Source: Streptomyces exfoliatus (GTDB lineage Bacteria > Actinomycetota > Actinomycetes > Streptomycetales > Streptomycetaceae). Taken from it: a DNA stretch of 64,000 bases. The stretch covers positions 124,001 through 188,000 of the forward strand of contig NZ_JNZP01000006.1 in assembly GCF_000725545.1 (NCBI RefSeq), given 5' to 3'. The translations under genes were made by a program, and so were the position numbers. Of the stretch, positions 34,363 through 44,304 are shown piece after piece. Position 1 is the first letter of the stretch; every line of letters starts with the position of its first letter. The notes under the pieces were generated by a model, which saw nothing but the letters and a program-made list of their open reading frames with translations, made no database searches and was not told where the DNA came from.

Positions 34363-34404
34363 TGCGTTGTCCATCCACGAGGTGCTGGAGAGGGTCTCCC
34401 AACC

Positions 34405-35100
34405 ATGCATATAGCCGAGGGGTATCTGCCCCCTGTGCACGCGGCCGCCTGGGGCGTCGCGTCCGCGCCGTTCATCGTCCACGGGGTCCGCGCGCTGACC
34501 CGCGAGGTACGGTCCAATCCCGAGTCCACCCTTCTGCTCGGCGCTTCCGGCGCCTTCACCTTCGTCCTGTCGGCGCTCAAGCTGCCATCGGTGACGGGTA
34601 GTTGCTCGCACCCGACCGGAACGGGTCTGGGCGCGATCCTGTTCCGGCCGCCGATCATGGCGGTCCTCGGGACGATCACCCTGCTGTTCCAGGCCCTCCT
34701 GCTGGCCCACGGCGGGCTGACCACCCTCGGCGCGAACGCCTTCTCGATGGCGATCGTCGGCCCGTGGGCGGGGTACGGGACGTATCTGCTGCTGCGCAGG
34801 ACCGGTGCGCCGCTGATGGTCGCCGTCTTCTTCGGCGCGTTCGTCGCCGACCTGTCCACGTACTGCGTGACCAGCGTGCAGCTGGCTCTCGCCTTCCCGG
34901 ACCCGGCCGGCGGTGTGCTCGGGGCGCTCGCCAAGTTCGGCGGGATCTTCGCCGTGACGCAGCTCCCGCTCGCCGTGAGCGAGGGCCTGCTCACCGTGCT
35001 CGTGATGCGGCTGCTCACCCAGTCCAGCAAGGGCGATCTGATCCGGCTCGGTGTCCTCGGCGGACGCACGGCGGAGCGACGCGAGGAGGCGACGGCGTGA
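34405..35100 (+). CDS. cbiM: Cobalt ECF transporter substrate-binding subunit CbiM
   Basis: This 231-residue integral membrane protein begins [10 protein letters not shown]; the free N-terminus and His2 coordinate Co(II) in this family, which fixes the start at ATG 34405. Other family blocks are [40 protein letters not shown] and GPWAGYGTY. Six to seven membrane segments are visible. It lies directly downstream of the cobalamin riboswitch and overlaps cbiN by one base (TGATG). Confidence 0.96.
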   Translation: MHIAEGYLPPVHAAAWGVASAPFIVHGVRALTREVRSNPESTLLLGASGAFTFVLSALKLPSVTGSCSHPTGTGLGAILFRPPIMAVLGTITLLFQALLLAHGGLTTLGANAFSMAIVGPWAGYGTYLLLRRTGAPLMVAVFFGAFVADLSTYCVTSVQLALAFPDPAGGVLGALAKFGGIFAVTQLPLAVSEGLLTVLVMRLLTQSSKGDLIRLGVLGGRTAERREEATA

Positions 35101-35531
35101 TGAGCCGGAACACGAAGATCAACGCCCTCCTGCTGCTCGTCGTCGCGGCGCTCGCGGTCCTGCCGCTCGCGCTCGGGCTCGGGGACCACAAGGAGGAGCC
35201 GTTCACCGGGGCGGACGGGGAGGCGGAGACGGCGATCACGGAGCTCCACCCGGACTACGAGCCGTGGTTCAGCCCCCTGTACGAGCCGCCGTCCGGGGAG
35301 ATCGAGTCGGGGCTGTTCTCCCTGCAGGCCGCGTTGGGCGCCGGATTCCTGGCGTACTACTTCGGGCTGCGGCGGGGCCGCAGGCAGGGAGCGGCCCTGG
35401 CGAAGGAGACCCAGGCGAAGGTGGTCGGGGCGAAGACCGCCGAGGCTGTCGAGGCGAAGGCCTCGGCGGACGGGGGCGGTACCGGCTCGGGCGCTACGCG
35501 CTCCGCGAGCGTCGACGAGCCGGGCGCGTAG
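35100..35531 (+). CDS. cbiN: Cobalt transport protein CbiN
   Basis: This 143-residue small membrane subunit has two membrane segments: INALLLLVVAALAVLPLALG near the start and AALGAGFLAYYFGL near residue 85. They are separated by the CbiN loop FTGADGEAETAITELHPDYE with PWFSPLYEPPSGEIESGLF. It helps load Co(II) into CbiM. The C-terminal 40 residues form an Ala/Lys/Glu-rich tail longer than in the enteric protein. The start overlaps the cbiM stop. Confidence 0.94.
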   Translation: MSRNTKINALLLLVVAALAVLPLALGLGDHKEEPFTGADGEAETAITELHPDYEPWFSPLYEPPSGEIESGLFSLQAALGAGFLAYYFGLRRGRRQGAALAKETQAKVVGAKTAEAVEAKASADGGGTGSGATRSASVDEPGA

Positions 35532-35537
35532 GCGCCG

Positions 35538-36287
35538 ATGCTGCCGATCGACGCGGCGGCGCACAGCAGCCGCTGGCGCCGCCGCCATCCCGCCGAGAAG
35601 GCGCTGCTCGGCTTCGGTCTGACCCTGTGCGCGGTCTCCCTGCCGCCGTGGCCGGGCGCCCCGCTCGTCGCGGCGACCACGCTCGCCATCCTGCTCGGCC
35701 CGGCCGGTGTGCCGGGCCGGGCCCTGTGGCGGGCGTTCCGCATCCCGCTCGGATTCTGCGTCACGGGCGCGATTCCGCTGCTCTTCGCGGTCGGCGGCGA
35801 CCGCGGGTTCGTCGCGCCGGCGCCGGAAGGTCCGGCGCAGGCGGTCGAGCTGCTCCTGCGGACCTCCTCGGCCTCGCTCGGGGTGCTGCTGTTCGCGTTC
35901 ACCACGCCGGTCTCCGACGTCCTGCCCCGCCTCGTCCGCGCCGGGGTGCCGGCTCCGGTGGTGGACGTGGCGCTCGTGATGTACCGGATCATCTTCCTGC
36001 TGCTCGACTCGCTGGCGAAGATCCGGCAGGCGCAGGCGGCCCGGCTCGGGCACACCACCCGGGCCGCGACCTGGCGCTCCCTCGCCGGCCTCGGCGCGAC
36101 CACGTTCGTACGGGCCTTCGACCGGGCGCAGCGCCTGCAGTCGGGGCTCGCCGGGCGCGGGTACGACGGCACGCTGCGGGTGCTCGTGCCCGCGTGCGCG
36201 CTCTCCCGGCGGTTCCTCGCCGCGACGGGCGTCCTGCTCGCGGGGCTCGTCGCCCTCACCCTCGTACTGGAAAGGCTGCTCCCGTGA
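35538..36287 (+). CDS. cbiQ: ECF transporter transmembrane (T) component CbiQ
   Basis: This 249-residue membrane protein has about five segments and the coupling-helix motifs of EcfT/CbiQ subunits in the last third: RQAQAARLGH and AQRLQSGLAGRGYDG (the two short A-R-G type motifs that dock on the ATPase). It links CbiM to the CbiO ATPase. It starts 6 bp after cbiN and its stop overlaps cbiO. Confidence 0.93.
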   Translation: MLPIDAAAHSSRWRRRHPAEKALLGFGLTLCAVSLPPWPGAPLVAATTLAILLGPAGVPGRALWRAFRIPLGFCVTGAIPLLFAVGGDRGFVAPAPEGPAQAVELLLRTSSASLGVLLFAFTTPVSDVLPRLVRAGVPAPVVDVALVMYRIIFLLLDSLAKIRQAQAARLGHTTRAATWRSLAGLGATTFVRAFDRAQRLQSGLAGRGYDGTLRVLVPACALSRRFLAATGVLLAGLVALTLVLERLLP

Positions 36288-37162
36288 TGCCCACGAAGGT
36301 CCCCTCCCCTCCGGTGCCCGTCGTGCAACTGGTGGGCGCGGGCTTCGCCTACGAGGACGGGCCCGCGGTCCTGTCGGGCGTGGACTTCGCGGTGGCGGAG
36401 GGCCGCGCCGTGGCGCTGCTCGGCCGCAACGGCGGCGGCAAGACGACGCTGCTCCGGCTGCTCAGCGGCGGTCTGCGGTGCGGGAGCGGGTCGCTGCTCC
36501 TGGACGGGGCGGAGGTGGCGTACGACCGGAAGGGACTGGCCCGGTTGCGGACCACCGTGCAGCTGGTGGTGCAGGACCCGGACGACCAGCTGTTCGCGGC
36601 TTCGGTCGGCCAGGACGTGTCGTTCGGTCCGACGAACCTGGGGCTGCCGGAGGAGGAGGTACGGCTCCGGGTGGCGGAGGCCCTGGAGGCGCTCGACATC
36701 ACGGCGCTCGCGGACCGGCCGACGCATCTGCTGTCGTACGGGCAGCGCAAGCGGGCCGCCATCGCCGGAGCCGTGGCGATGCGGCCGCGGGTCCTGATGA
36801 TGGACGAGCCGACGGCCGGTCTCGATCCGCACGGGCAGGAACGGCTGCTCGACGCACTACGGCGGCTTCGGGAGGCCGGTACGACGGTGCTGATGGCGAC
36901 GCACGACGTGGATCTGGCGCTGCGGTGGGCGGACGAGGCGGCGGTCCTCTCCCCCGCGGGGCTGCGCACCGGTCCTGTCGCCGAGCTGCTCGCGGACGAC
37001 GCGCTGCTCGACGCGGCCCGGCTGCGGCGGCCCTGGGGCACGGCCGTGGCGCGGCTGCTGCGGGCGCGGGGCCTGCTGGGCGCGGGGGTGCCTGAGCCGC
37101 GGACGCCGGAGGATCTCGACGCATGGCTGGGGGCCGCGGCGGCCCCGGTGGTTACCGAGTAG
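36287..37162 (+). CDS. cbiO: Cobalt ECF transporter ATPase CbiO
   Basis: This 291-residue ABC ATPase has Walker A GRNGGGKTTLLRLLSG, the Q-loop VQDPDDQLFAASV typical of ECF ATPases, the signature LSYGQRKRAAIAGA (Y replaces the common G in LSGGQ), Walker B VLMMDEPTAGLDPHG and the H-loop MATHDVDLALRWAD. The ATG at 36287 overlaps the cbiQ stop. It completes the cbiMNQO operon. A single ATPase gene implies a homodimer. Confidence 0.94.
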   Translation: MPTKVPSPPVPVVQLVGAGFAYEDGPAVLSGVDFAVAEGRAVALLGRNGGGKTTLLRLLSGGLRCGSGSLLLDGAEVAYDRKGLARLRTTVQLVVQDPDDQLFAASVGQDVSFGPTNLGLPEEEVRLRVAEALEALDITALADRPTHLLSYGQRKRAAIAGAVAMRPRVLMMDEPTAGLDPHGQERLLDALRRLREAGTTVLMATHDVDLALRWADEAAVLSPAGLRTGPVAELLADDALLDAARLRRPWGTAVARLLRARGLLGAGVPEPRTPEDLDAWLGAAAAPVVTE

Positions 37163-37165
37163 TAG

Positions 37166-39274
<2,109 letters not shown>

Positions 39275-39306
39275 TCACCGCGGCCGGCCACTTCTAGGAT
39301 GCGTGC

Positions 39307-39843
39307 ATGTCACTCCCGCACGCGATCCTGACCGCGCTGCTCGAGAAGCCGTCCTCCGGCCTCGAACTGACGCGCCGCTTCGACAAGTCGATCGGCTACT
39401 TCTGGTCGGCCACGCACCAGCAGATCTATCGCGAGCTGGGAAGACTGGAGCAGGCGGGGCACATCCGTGCCCTGCCCGCCCCGGTTCCGGCGCGGGGGCA
39501 GCGCAAGGAGTACGAGGTGCTGCCGGCGGGCCGTGCCGAGCTCGGCATGTGGGTGGCCAGGCAGGAGGACCCGAAACCGCTCCGGGCCGCCCTGCTGCTG
39601 CGGATGCGGGCGGCGGCGGTGGTCGGCGCGACGGGACTGCGCGCCGAGCTGTCCCGCCACCTCGACCTGCACCGGAAACAGCTGGCGGAGTACCTGGAGA
39701 TCGAGGCGCGGGACTTCCCGCCGGAGCGCCGCCACACGGAGCCGGACCGGCTGCGGCATCTCGTCCTGCGGGGCGGGATCGACATGGAGCGCTTCTGGGT
39801 CGAGTGGCTGACGAACGCGCTGGCGGAGCTGGGCACGGAGTGA
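39307..39843 (+). CDS. PadR family transcriptional regulator
   Basis: This 178-residue regulator has the N-terminal winged helix LPHAILTALLEKPSSGLELT, with RRFDKSIGYFWSATHQQIYR and ELGRLEQAGHI, and a C-terminal helical dimerisation domain (RAELSRHLDLHRKQLAEYLE), as in the Vir_act_alpha_C-containing PadR group. It follows fadH on the same strand, so it probably represses fadH and itself by binding the 24-bp palindrome at 37181-37204, with an acyl-CoA or related lipid as possible inducer. Confidence 0.9.
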   Translation: MSLPHAILTALLEKPSSGLELTRRFDKSIGYFWSATHQQIYRELGRLEQAGHIRALPAPVPARGQRKEYEVLPAGRAELGMWVARQEDPKPLRAALLLRMRAAAVVGATGLRAELSRHLDLHRKQLAEYLEIEARDFPPERRHTEPDRLRHLVLRGGIDMERFWVEWLTNALAELGTE

Positions 39844-39931
39844 TCCGGGCGCGGGGCCTGCCCGGCCTGATCCGGGAGTCGGGCCCTGGCCGATCCGGCA
39901 GGTGAGGCCGGCACGATCCGAACAACAGGCC

Positions 39932-40318
39932 CTAGGTGTCCACGTGCGCGTGGACCGTCTTGCCGTCCGGCTCGCTCCGTATGGTGACGTTGCCGACCAG
40001 GCGCGTGACGATGCCCCAGCCGAAGCCGCCTTCCCGTCCCGGGTCGGGTTGCTTCGGGCGTGGCGGGTCGGGGTTGTGGTCGTGGACGTCGATGCCGATG
40101 CCGTCCCCCTCCAGGGCGAGGTCGAGGGTGCACTCGCCGTCGGCGTACCGGATGGCGTTGGTGACCAGCTCGCTCACGACGAGCAGCGCGTCGTTCTCGG
40201 TGGTCGGGCGCAGGGGACGTCCGGCGAGCAGGGCGTCACCGGCGAGGCGGCGCACCTCCTGGCGTGCTCGGGCGGCGGCCCCCGGACCCTTGAGGTCATG
40301 ATGCCGGGAGACTGCCAT
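39932..40318 (-). CDS. ATP-binding protein of the RsbW/anti-sigma kinase type
   Basis: This 128-residue HATPase_c domain has the N box VVSELVTNAIRYADGECTLD, the metal-binding DVHDHNPDPP and the G-box GGFGWGIVTRLVGNVTI. It has no HisKA domain. In Streptomyces such small proteins (dozens per genome) are anti-sigma-factor kinases or regulators of membrane/BldB-type partners. ATG 40318 follows AAAGGAGAGAACGTG. It is divergent from an FAD oxidoreductase, and no sigma or anti-anti-sigma gene is adjacent. Confidence 0.88.
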   Translation of the reverse strand: MAVSRHHDLKGPGAAARARQEVRRLAGDALLAGRPLRPTTENDALLVVSELVTNAIRYADGECTLDLALEGDGIGIDVHDHNPDPPRPKQPDPGREGGFGWGIVTRLVGNVTIRSEPDGKTVHAHVDT

Positions 40319-40521
40319 CACGTTCTCTCCTTTCTCCCCTCTCCTCCGCTTCAGGACAGTCTCGGTCCCAGCGCCTGCCCGGATCCTCCGGATCCATTCA
40401 CCTTCCGGCCTCGACGGCCGAAACCGTACGGCGGCGAGGGGTGCGGGGGTGACGCGGCGCGACGCGGCCCGTGCCGGTGTGGATACTGAGCGTCGGAGTT
40501 CGACTACACGAAAGGGCGGGT

Positions 40522-41913
40522 ATGGCCGACGACTTGGGGCGCCGCGCGACACGTCACGCGGTGGTCATCGGGGGAAGTCTCGCGGGGCTGCTGACCGCTC
40601 GGGTGCTGGCCGAGCACGCGGAGAAGGTGACGGTCGTCGAGCGCGACCGGCTGCCCGAGGGGCCGGACGCCCGGCCGGGCGTCCCGCAGGGCCGGCACCT
40701 GCACGTGCTGGTCGCGGGCGGGCAGCGGGCCCTCGACGAGCTGCTTCCGGGGTTCATGGACGAGCTGAGCGGCCTCGGCGCGCCGAAGGTGGGCGTTCCC
40801 GAGGACATGATCCAGTGGCAGAACGGCCAGTGGTTCCGCCGTACGCCCGCGACCGCTCACTTCTACTCCGGGCCCCGCCCCCAGCTGGAGTGGCTGGTGC
40901 GGCAGCGGGTGCTCGCCGACCCCCGCGTGGAGCTGATCGAGGGCACCGAGACGGTGGGCCTGACCGGCGACTCGTCGCGCGTCCGGGGCGTACGGCTGCG
41001 CGAGCGGGGCGCGGGGGCCGACAAGGAGCCGCGTACGCTCGCGGCCGATCTGGTCGTGGACGCCTCCGGGCGGTCCACGAAGGCCGCCGACTGGCTGGCG
41101 GACATCGGCGCGGAGGCCCCGCACGAGGAGACCCTCGACACGGGTCTCGCGTACGGCACCCGGGTGTACCGCGCCCCGGCCGGGAACCCGGGGACCGACG
41201 CGACCGGCTACTACATCGTGCCCAACCCCGGGCAGGTGTACGGCGGTGTCGTCCTGCCTCTCGGGGACGGGCGCCACCTGGTGACCCTCTCGGGGCTGCG
41301 CGGCGACGAACCGCCCACGGAAGAGGGCGCGTTCGAGGAGTACGCGAAGCGGCTGCCGCACCCGGTGCTCACCGAGTGGCTGGCGCGCGCGGAGCCGGAG
41401 TCCCCGGTGTACGGCTTCCGCAAGACCGCCAACGTCCGGCGGAGGTACGACCGTCCGGGCCGCCGCCCGGCAGGGTTCCTCGCCACCGGCGACGCCCTGT
41501 GCGCGTTCAACCCCATCTACGGGCAGGGCATGGCGGTGGCCGCGATCAGCGCGGTCGCGTTGCGCCGGGCGCTCGCCGATCCGAGGCGCACCCCGACCAC
41601 GCGGCAGGTGCAGCGCGCGCTGTTCGACGCCTCCCGGCAGGCCTGGGACATCTCGGCGGGCGCGGACAAGAAGATGCCCGGCGCCACGGGTGACGCGGCG
41701 CGGCCGGGTCCGATGGACAAGGCGGTCGGCTGGTATCTGAGCCGGGTGCAGGCGCGGGCCGCGGGCGATCCGGTCGTGGGGGCGCCGTTCCGGGCGGCGC
41801 TCACGCTGACGGCCCCACTGACGGGGCTCTTCGCCCCCTCGGTGGCGCGGGCGGTGCTCTTCGGACCGGTCGCGGAGACACCGGCGGAGCCGCCGCTGCT
41901 CCGGGACGCGTAG
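40522..41913 (+). CDS. FAD-dependent oxidoreductase, monooxygenase-like
   Basis: This 463-residue flavoprotein starts at ATG 40522 behind AAAGGGCGGG. The dinucleotide motif is HAVVIGGSLAGLLTARVLAE with the ribose Glu/Asp in TVVERDRLPEG. The second FAD motif is GFLATGDALCAFNPIYGQGM, characteristic of the p-hydroxybenzoate hydroxylase/geranylgeranyl reductase superfamily. The substrate is unknown. It stands alone, divergent from the RsbW-like gene and convergent with DUF2252. Confidence 0.85.
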   Translation: MADDLGRRATRHAVVIGGSLAGLLTARVLAEHAEKVTVVERDRLPEGPDARPGVPQGRHLHVLVAGGQRALDELLPGFMDELSGLGAPKVGVPEDMIQWQNGQWFRRTPATAHFYSGPRPQLEWLVRQRVLADPRVELIEGTETVGLTGDSSRVRGVRLRERGAGADKEPRTLAADLVVDASGRSTKAADWLADIGAEAPHEETLDTGLAYGTRVYRAPAGNPGTDATGYYIVPNPGQVYGGVVLPLGDGRHLVTLSGLRGDEPPTEEGAFEEYAKRLPHPVLTEWLARAEPESPVYGFRKTANVRRRYDRPGRRPAGFLATGDALCAFNPIYGQGMAVAAISAVALRRALADPRRTPTTRQVQRALFDASRQAWDISAGADKKMPGATGDAARPGPMDKAVGWYLSRVQARAAGDPVVGAPFRAALTLTAPLTGLFAPSVARAVLFGPVAETPAEPPLLRDA

Positions 41914-41966
41914 GCGCAGGGGCCCTCGGGCGACGGCCGGGGGCCTCGAAGCACGGAGGCGCGCGC

Positions 41967-43307
41967 TCAGGCGCCCGGCGCCGCCGCCACCACGCCGGCG
42001 GCCACCGCGGCGCCCAGGGCCGCGTAGTCGTCGGCGTTCTGGCCCGCGTAGGCGAGGGCGAAGTCGGCGATCGCGCGGTCGAAGACGTCCGAACCGCCGA
42101 GGTAGGCCGCGATGGCGACGCGGTCGCCCGAGCGGGCGTGGGCGCGGGCCAGGGCCCGGCCGCAGAGCCGCGCGTAGTCCCGCAGCGTGGCCGGGGACAT
42201 GGTCTCCACCTCGGCCGAGCCCTTCATGTCGCGCAGCTGGCGCCAGTAGAAGTGGCGTTCCTCGGGTCCGGTCATCCAGCCGAGGAAGATGTCGCTCGCG
42301 GCCTGGATGAGGCGCTGGCCGCAGACGACGCGGCGGCCCTGGTGGGCGTACGCGCTCGGCGGCAGGTACGGCTCGAGGACGGAGCGGCCGGCCTCCTTGA
42401 TCTGGAGGATGAGCGGGTCGCCCTCGTCCCGGCCTTCGAGGAGCAGGAGGAAGCAGCGCGTGCCGATGCTGCCCACGCCCCCGGCCGTGCGGGCCGCGTC
42501 GAGGAAGCGGTAGCGGTCGAGGAGGATCCGGCGTTCCTCGGCGAGCGAGCTGCGGTAGTCGTTGAAGATCTTGCCGAGGGTGACGCGGTCGATGTCCGCG
42601 GTCCTCTGGAGGAGCGGCGGGTCGTCGACGATGTGCCGGGCTCCGGTCTCGTCGGCCTCGGTGAGCTTGCTCAGGGCCTGGAGGCTGGTGCGGCGGCGGG
42701 CGGCGGCGAGCCTGTTCGTGAAGCGGGCGCGGTCGTCGCGGCGGACGAGGGGGACGAGGTCGTCGGCGGCGATGCGTTCGTACCAGACGGTGAGTTCTCC
42801 GAGGCCCGCGAGGCGGCGCATGTTCGTGCGGTACGACTCGGTGGCGACGAGGGCCGCCCGGTGGGCCTTGGGCTTGGCGCTGCCGTTCTGGAGGGCGGCG
42901 ATTGCGACGCTGGCGGCGAGCCGCTTGACGTCCCATTCGAAGGGGCCGGGGAGCGTCTCGTCGAAATCGTTCACGTCGAAGAGGAGCGTCCGTTCGGGTG
43001 AGGCGTGCACCCCGAAGTTGAGCAGGTGCGCGTCACCGCAGAGCTGGACGGTGAGGTCGGTGTGGTGCTGGGCGGCGAGGTCGGCGGCCATGACGGCCGC
43101 GGCGCCGCGGAAGAAGGCGAAGGGGGAGGCGGACATCCGGCCGTACCGCAGGGGTACGAGGTCGGGAAGCCGGTCCCGGGACTGCCGTTCGAGGACGTCG
43201 ATCGGGTGGGGGCGCTGTGAGCTGGGTATCCAGCGGCCGTGGGAGGAGCGGGGGACGCGCTTGCGGGCCTGCTTGCCCCGTGCGGCGCGTTCCGACGGTG
43301 TTGTCAT
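41967..43307 (-). CDS. DUF2252 family protein
   Basis: This 446-residue cytosolic protein has the DUF2252 blocks LVPLRYGRMSASPFAFFRGA, LCGDAHLLNFGVHASPERTL, FDVNDFDETLPGPFEWDVKR and YHRALCGRALARAHARSGD-like C-terminal residues (LRDYARLCGRALARAHARSG). The GDAHLxNFG and DFDE motifs are kinase-like (aminoglycoside phosphotransferase fold: HGDxHxxN and DFD), so a phosphotransferase activity is plausible but unproven. ATG 43307 is preceded by GAGG. Confidence 0.88.
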   Translation of the reverse strand: MTTPSERAARGKQARKRVPRSSHGRWIPSSQRPHPIDVLERQSRDRLPDLVPLRYGRMSASPFAFFRGAAAVMAADLAAQHHTDLTVQLCGDAHLLNFGVHASPERTLLFDVNDFDETLPGPFEWDVKRLAASVAIAALQNGSAKPKAHRAALVATESYRTNMRRLAGLGELTVWYERIAADDLVPLVRRDDRARFTNRLAAARRRTSLQALSKLTEADETGARHIVDDPPLLQRTADIDRVTLGKIFNDYRSSLAEERRILLDRYRFLDAARTAGGVGSIGTRCFLLLLEGRDEGDPLILQIKEAGRSVLEPYLPPSAYAHQGRRVVCGQRLIQAASDIFLGWMTGPEERHFYWRQLRDMKGSAEVETMSPATLRDYARLCGRALARAHARSGDRVAIAAYLGGSDVFDRAIADFALAYAGQNADDYAALGAAVAAGVVAAAPGA

Positions 43308-43414
43308 CCGGCCTCACCCGTCTCTCCCGCCGCCGCGGTCTCGTCCCCGTCACCTGGTACCTCATTACAAGGGGCGACGCTCGTTTCGGCCACTCTGCGG
43401 GAGCGCTCTAGCAA

Positions 43415-43430
43415 AATGGTTTAGACCAAT
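43415..43430 (+). promoter_or_regulatory. DasR-like (dre) operator upstream of the GntR gene
   Basis: AATGGTTTAGACCAAT matches the DasR-responsive element consensus ACTGGTCTAGACCACT at 13 of 16 positions and is itself a near-palindrome. It lies about 60 bp before the GntR start codon. It could be bound by DasR or, as autoregulation, by the GntR/HutC protein it precedes. Confidence 0.6.
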
Positions 43431-43491
43431 GATAGGAATTGATCACGCACACGACCCGTGCGGTCACGCTGAGCGAAGAGAGGGTCTGATC

Positions 43492-44253
43492 ATGGCCGAG
43501 CCCGATTACGAGGCGGCGGCGGACGCGCCGCTCTATCTCCGGGTCGCCGCCGCGCTGCGCGAGGATCTCGCCCACCGGCGCATCTCCCCCGGTAGCCGGC
43601 TCCCCTCGGAACGATCCCTGTCCCAGCGGTACCACGTGAACCGCCAGACCGTCCGCAGCGCGCTGCAGCTCCTGCGGGAGGAGCGGCTCGTGGTCACCGA
43701 CCGGCGCGGCACCTTCGCCGCCGCCGGATCCGGAGGCGAGGGCGAGCCCGCCGTCCCCGCCCTATCCGCCTGTCGGCCGACGTTCCCCGGCGGACCGCGC
43801 GCGGCGGGGGCCCTGGTGCGGGCCTCGCTCACCTGGGACCCGCCGCCCACCCCGCTGGCACCGCGTCTCATGGTCGCCCCGGGCGAGCCGACGCTCGTCC
43901 ACCGGCACGTCGTGCTCGGGCCGCACGGCGCGGCGCTCCAGCGGGCGGTGTCCTGGTTCTCCCGGGCCGCGCTCGTCGAGATCCCCCAGCTGGCCCGCTA
44001 CCGGCGGGGCCGGGACTGCCGTCAGCAGCCGGACCTGCGGCTGCTCTACCACTGGATGCACCAGGCGGGACTGAGGATCACCCACCGGGAGTCGGTCGGC
44101 GTACCGCCGGGGCCCGCCACGACGGCGGCCGGCGACGCCGCCCGGCTGGTCGTCCACCGGGTGGTGAGCGACCAGCACGGCCACGCCCTGGAGATCACGG
44201 ACATCGACTTCTCGGCCCGGTCGGCGGCCTGGACCTACGAGTTCAGCGCCTGA
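43492..44253 (+). CDS. GntR family regulator, HutC/UTRA type
   Basis: This 253-residue regulator has an N-terminal winged helix (PLYLRVAAALREDLAHRRIS, then PGSRLPSERSLSQRYHVNRQ and TVRSALQLLREERLV) and a C-terminal UTRA ligand domain ending in HRVVSDQHGHALEITDIDFS, with the usual ARxxWTYEF-like tail. Family members bind sugars, amino acids or their phosphates. The dre-like site in its own promoter suggests autoregulation or inclusion in the GlcNAc/DasR network. It is convergent with the APC permease gene. Confidence 0.9.
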   Translation: MAEPDYEAAADAPLYLRVAAALREDLAHRRISPGSRLPSERSLSQRYHVNRQTVRSALQLLREERLVVTDRRGTFAAAGSGGEGEPAVPALSACRPTFPGGPRAAGALVRASLTWDPPPTPLAPRLMVAPGEPTLVHRHVVLGPHGAALQRAVSWFSRAALVEIPQLARYRRGRDCRQQPDLRLLYHWMHQAGLRITHRESVGVPPGPATTAAGDAARLVVHRVVSDQHGHALEITDIDFSARSAAWTYEFSA

Positions 44254-44264
44254 GAGTGATGCCG

Positions 44265-44300
44265 GGGGCCGGTTCAGGAGTCGGCACGGGAGCCGGCCCC
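44265..44300. terminator. Possible bidirectional terminator
   Basis: An 8-bp stem (GGGGCCGG at 44265-44272 and CCGGCCCC at 44293-44300) lies in the 51-bp gap between the convergent GntR and permease genes. The 20-nt loop makes it weaker than other hairpins in the window. Confidence 0.4.
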
Positions 44301-44304
44301 TTCG

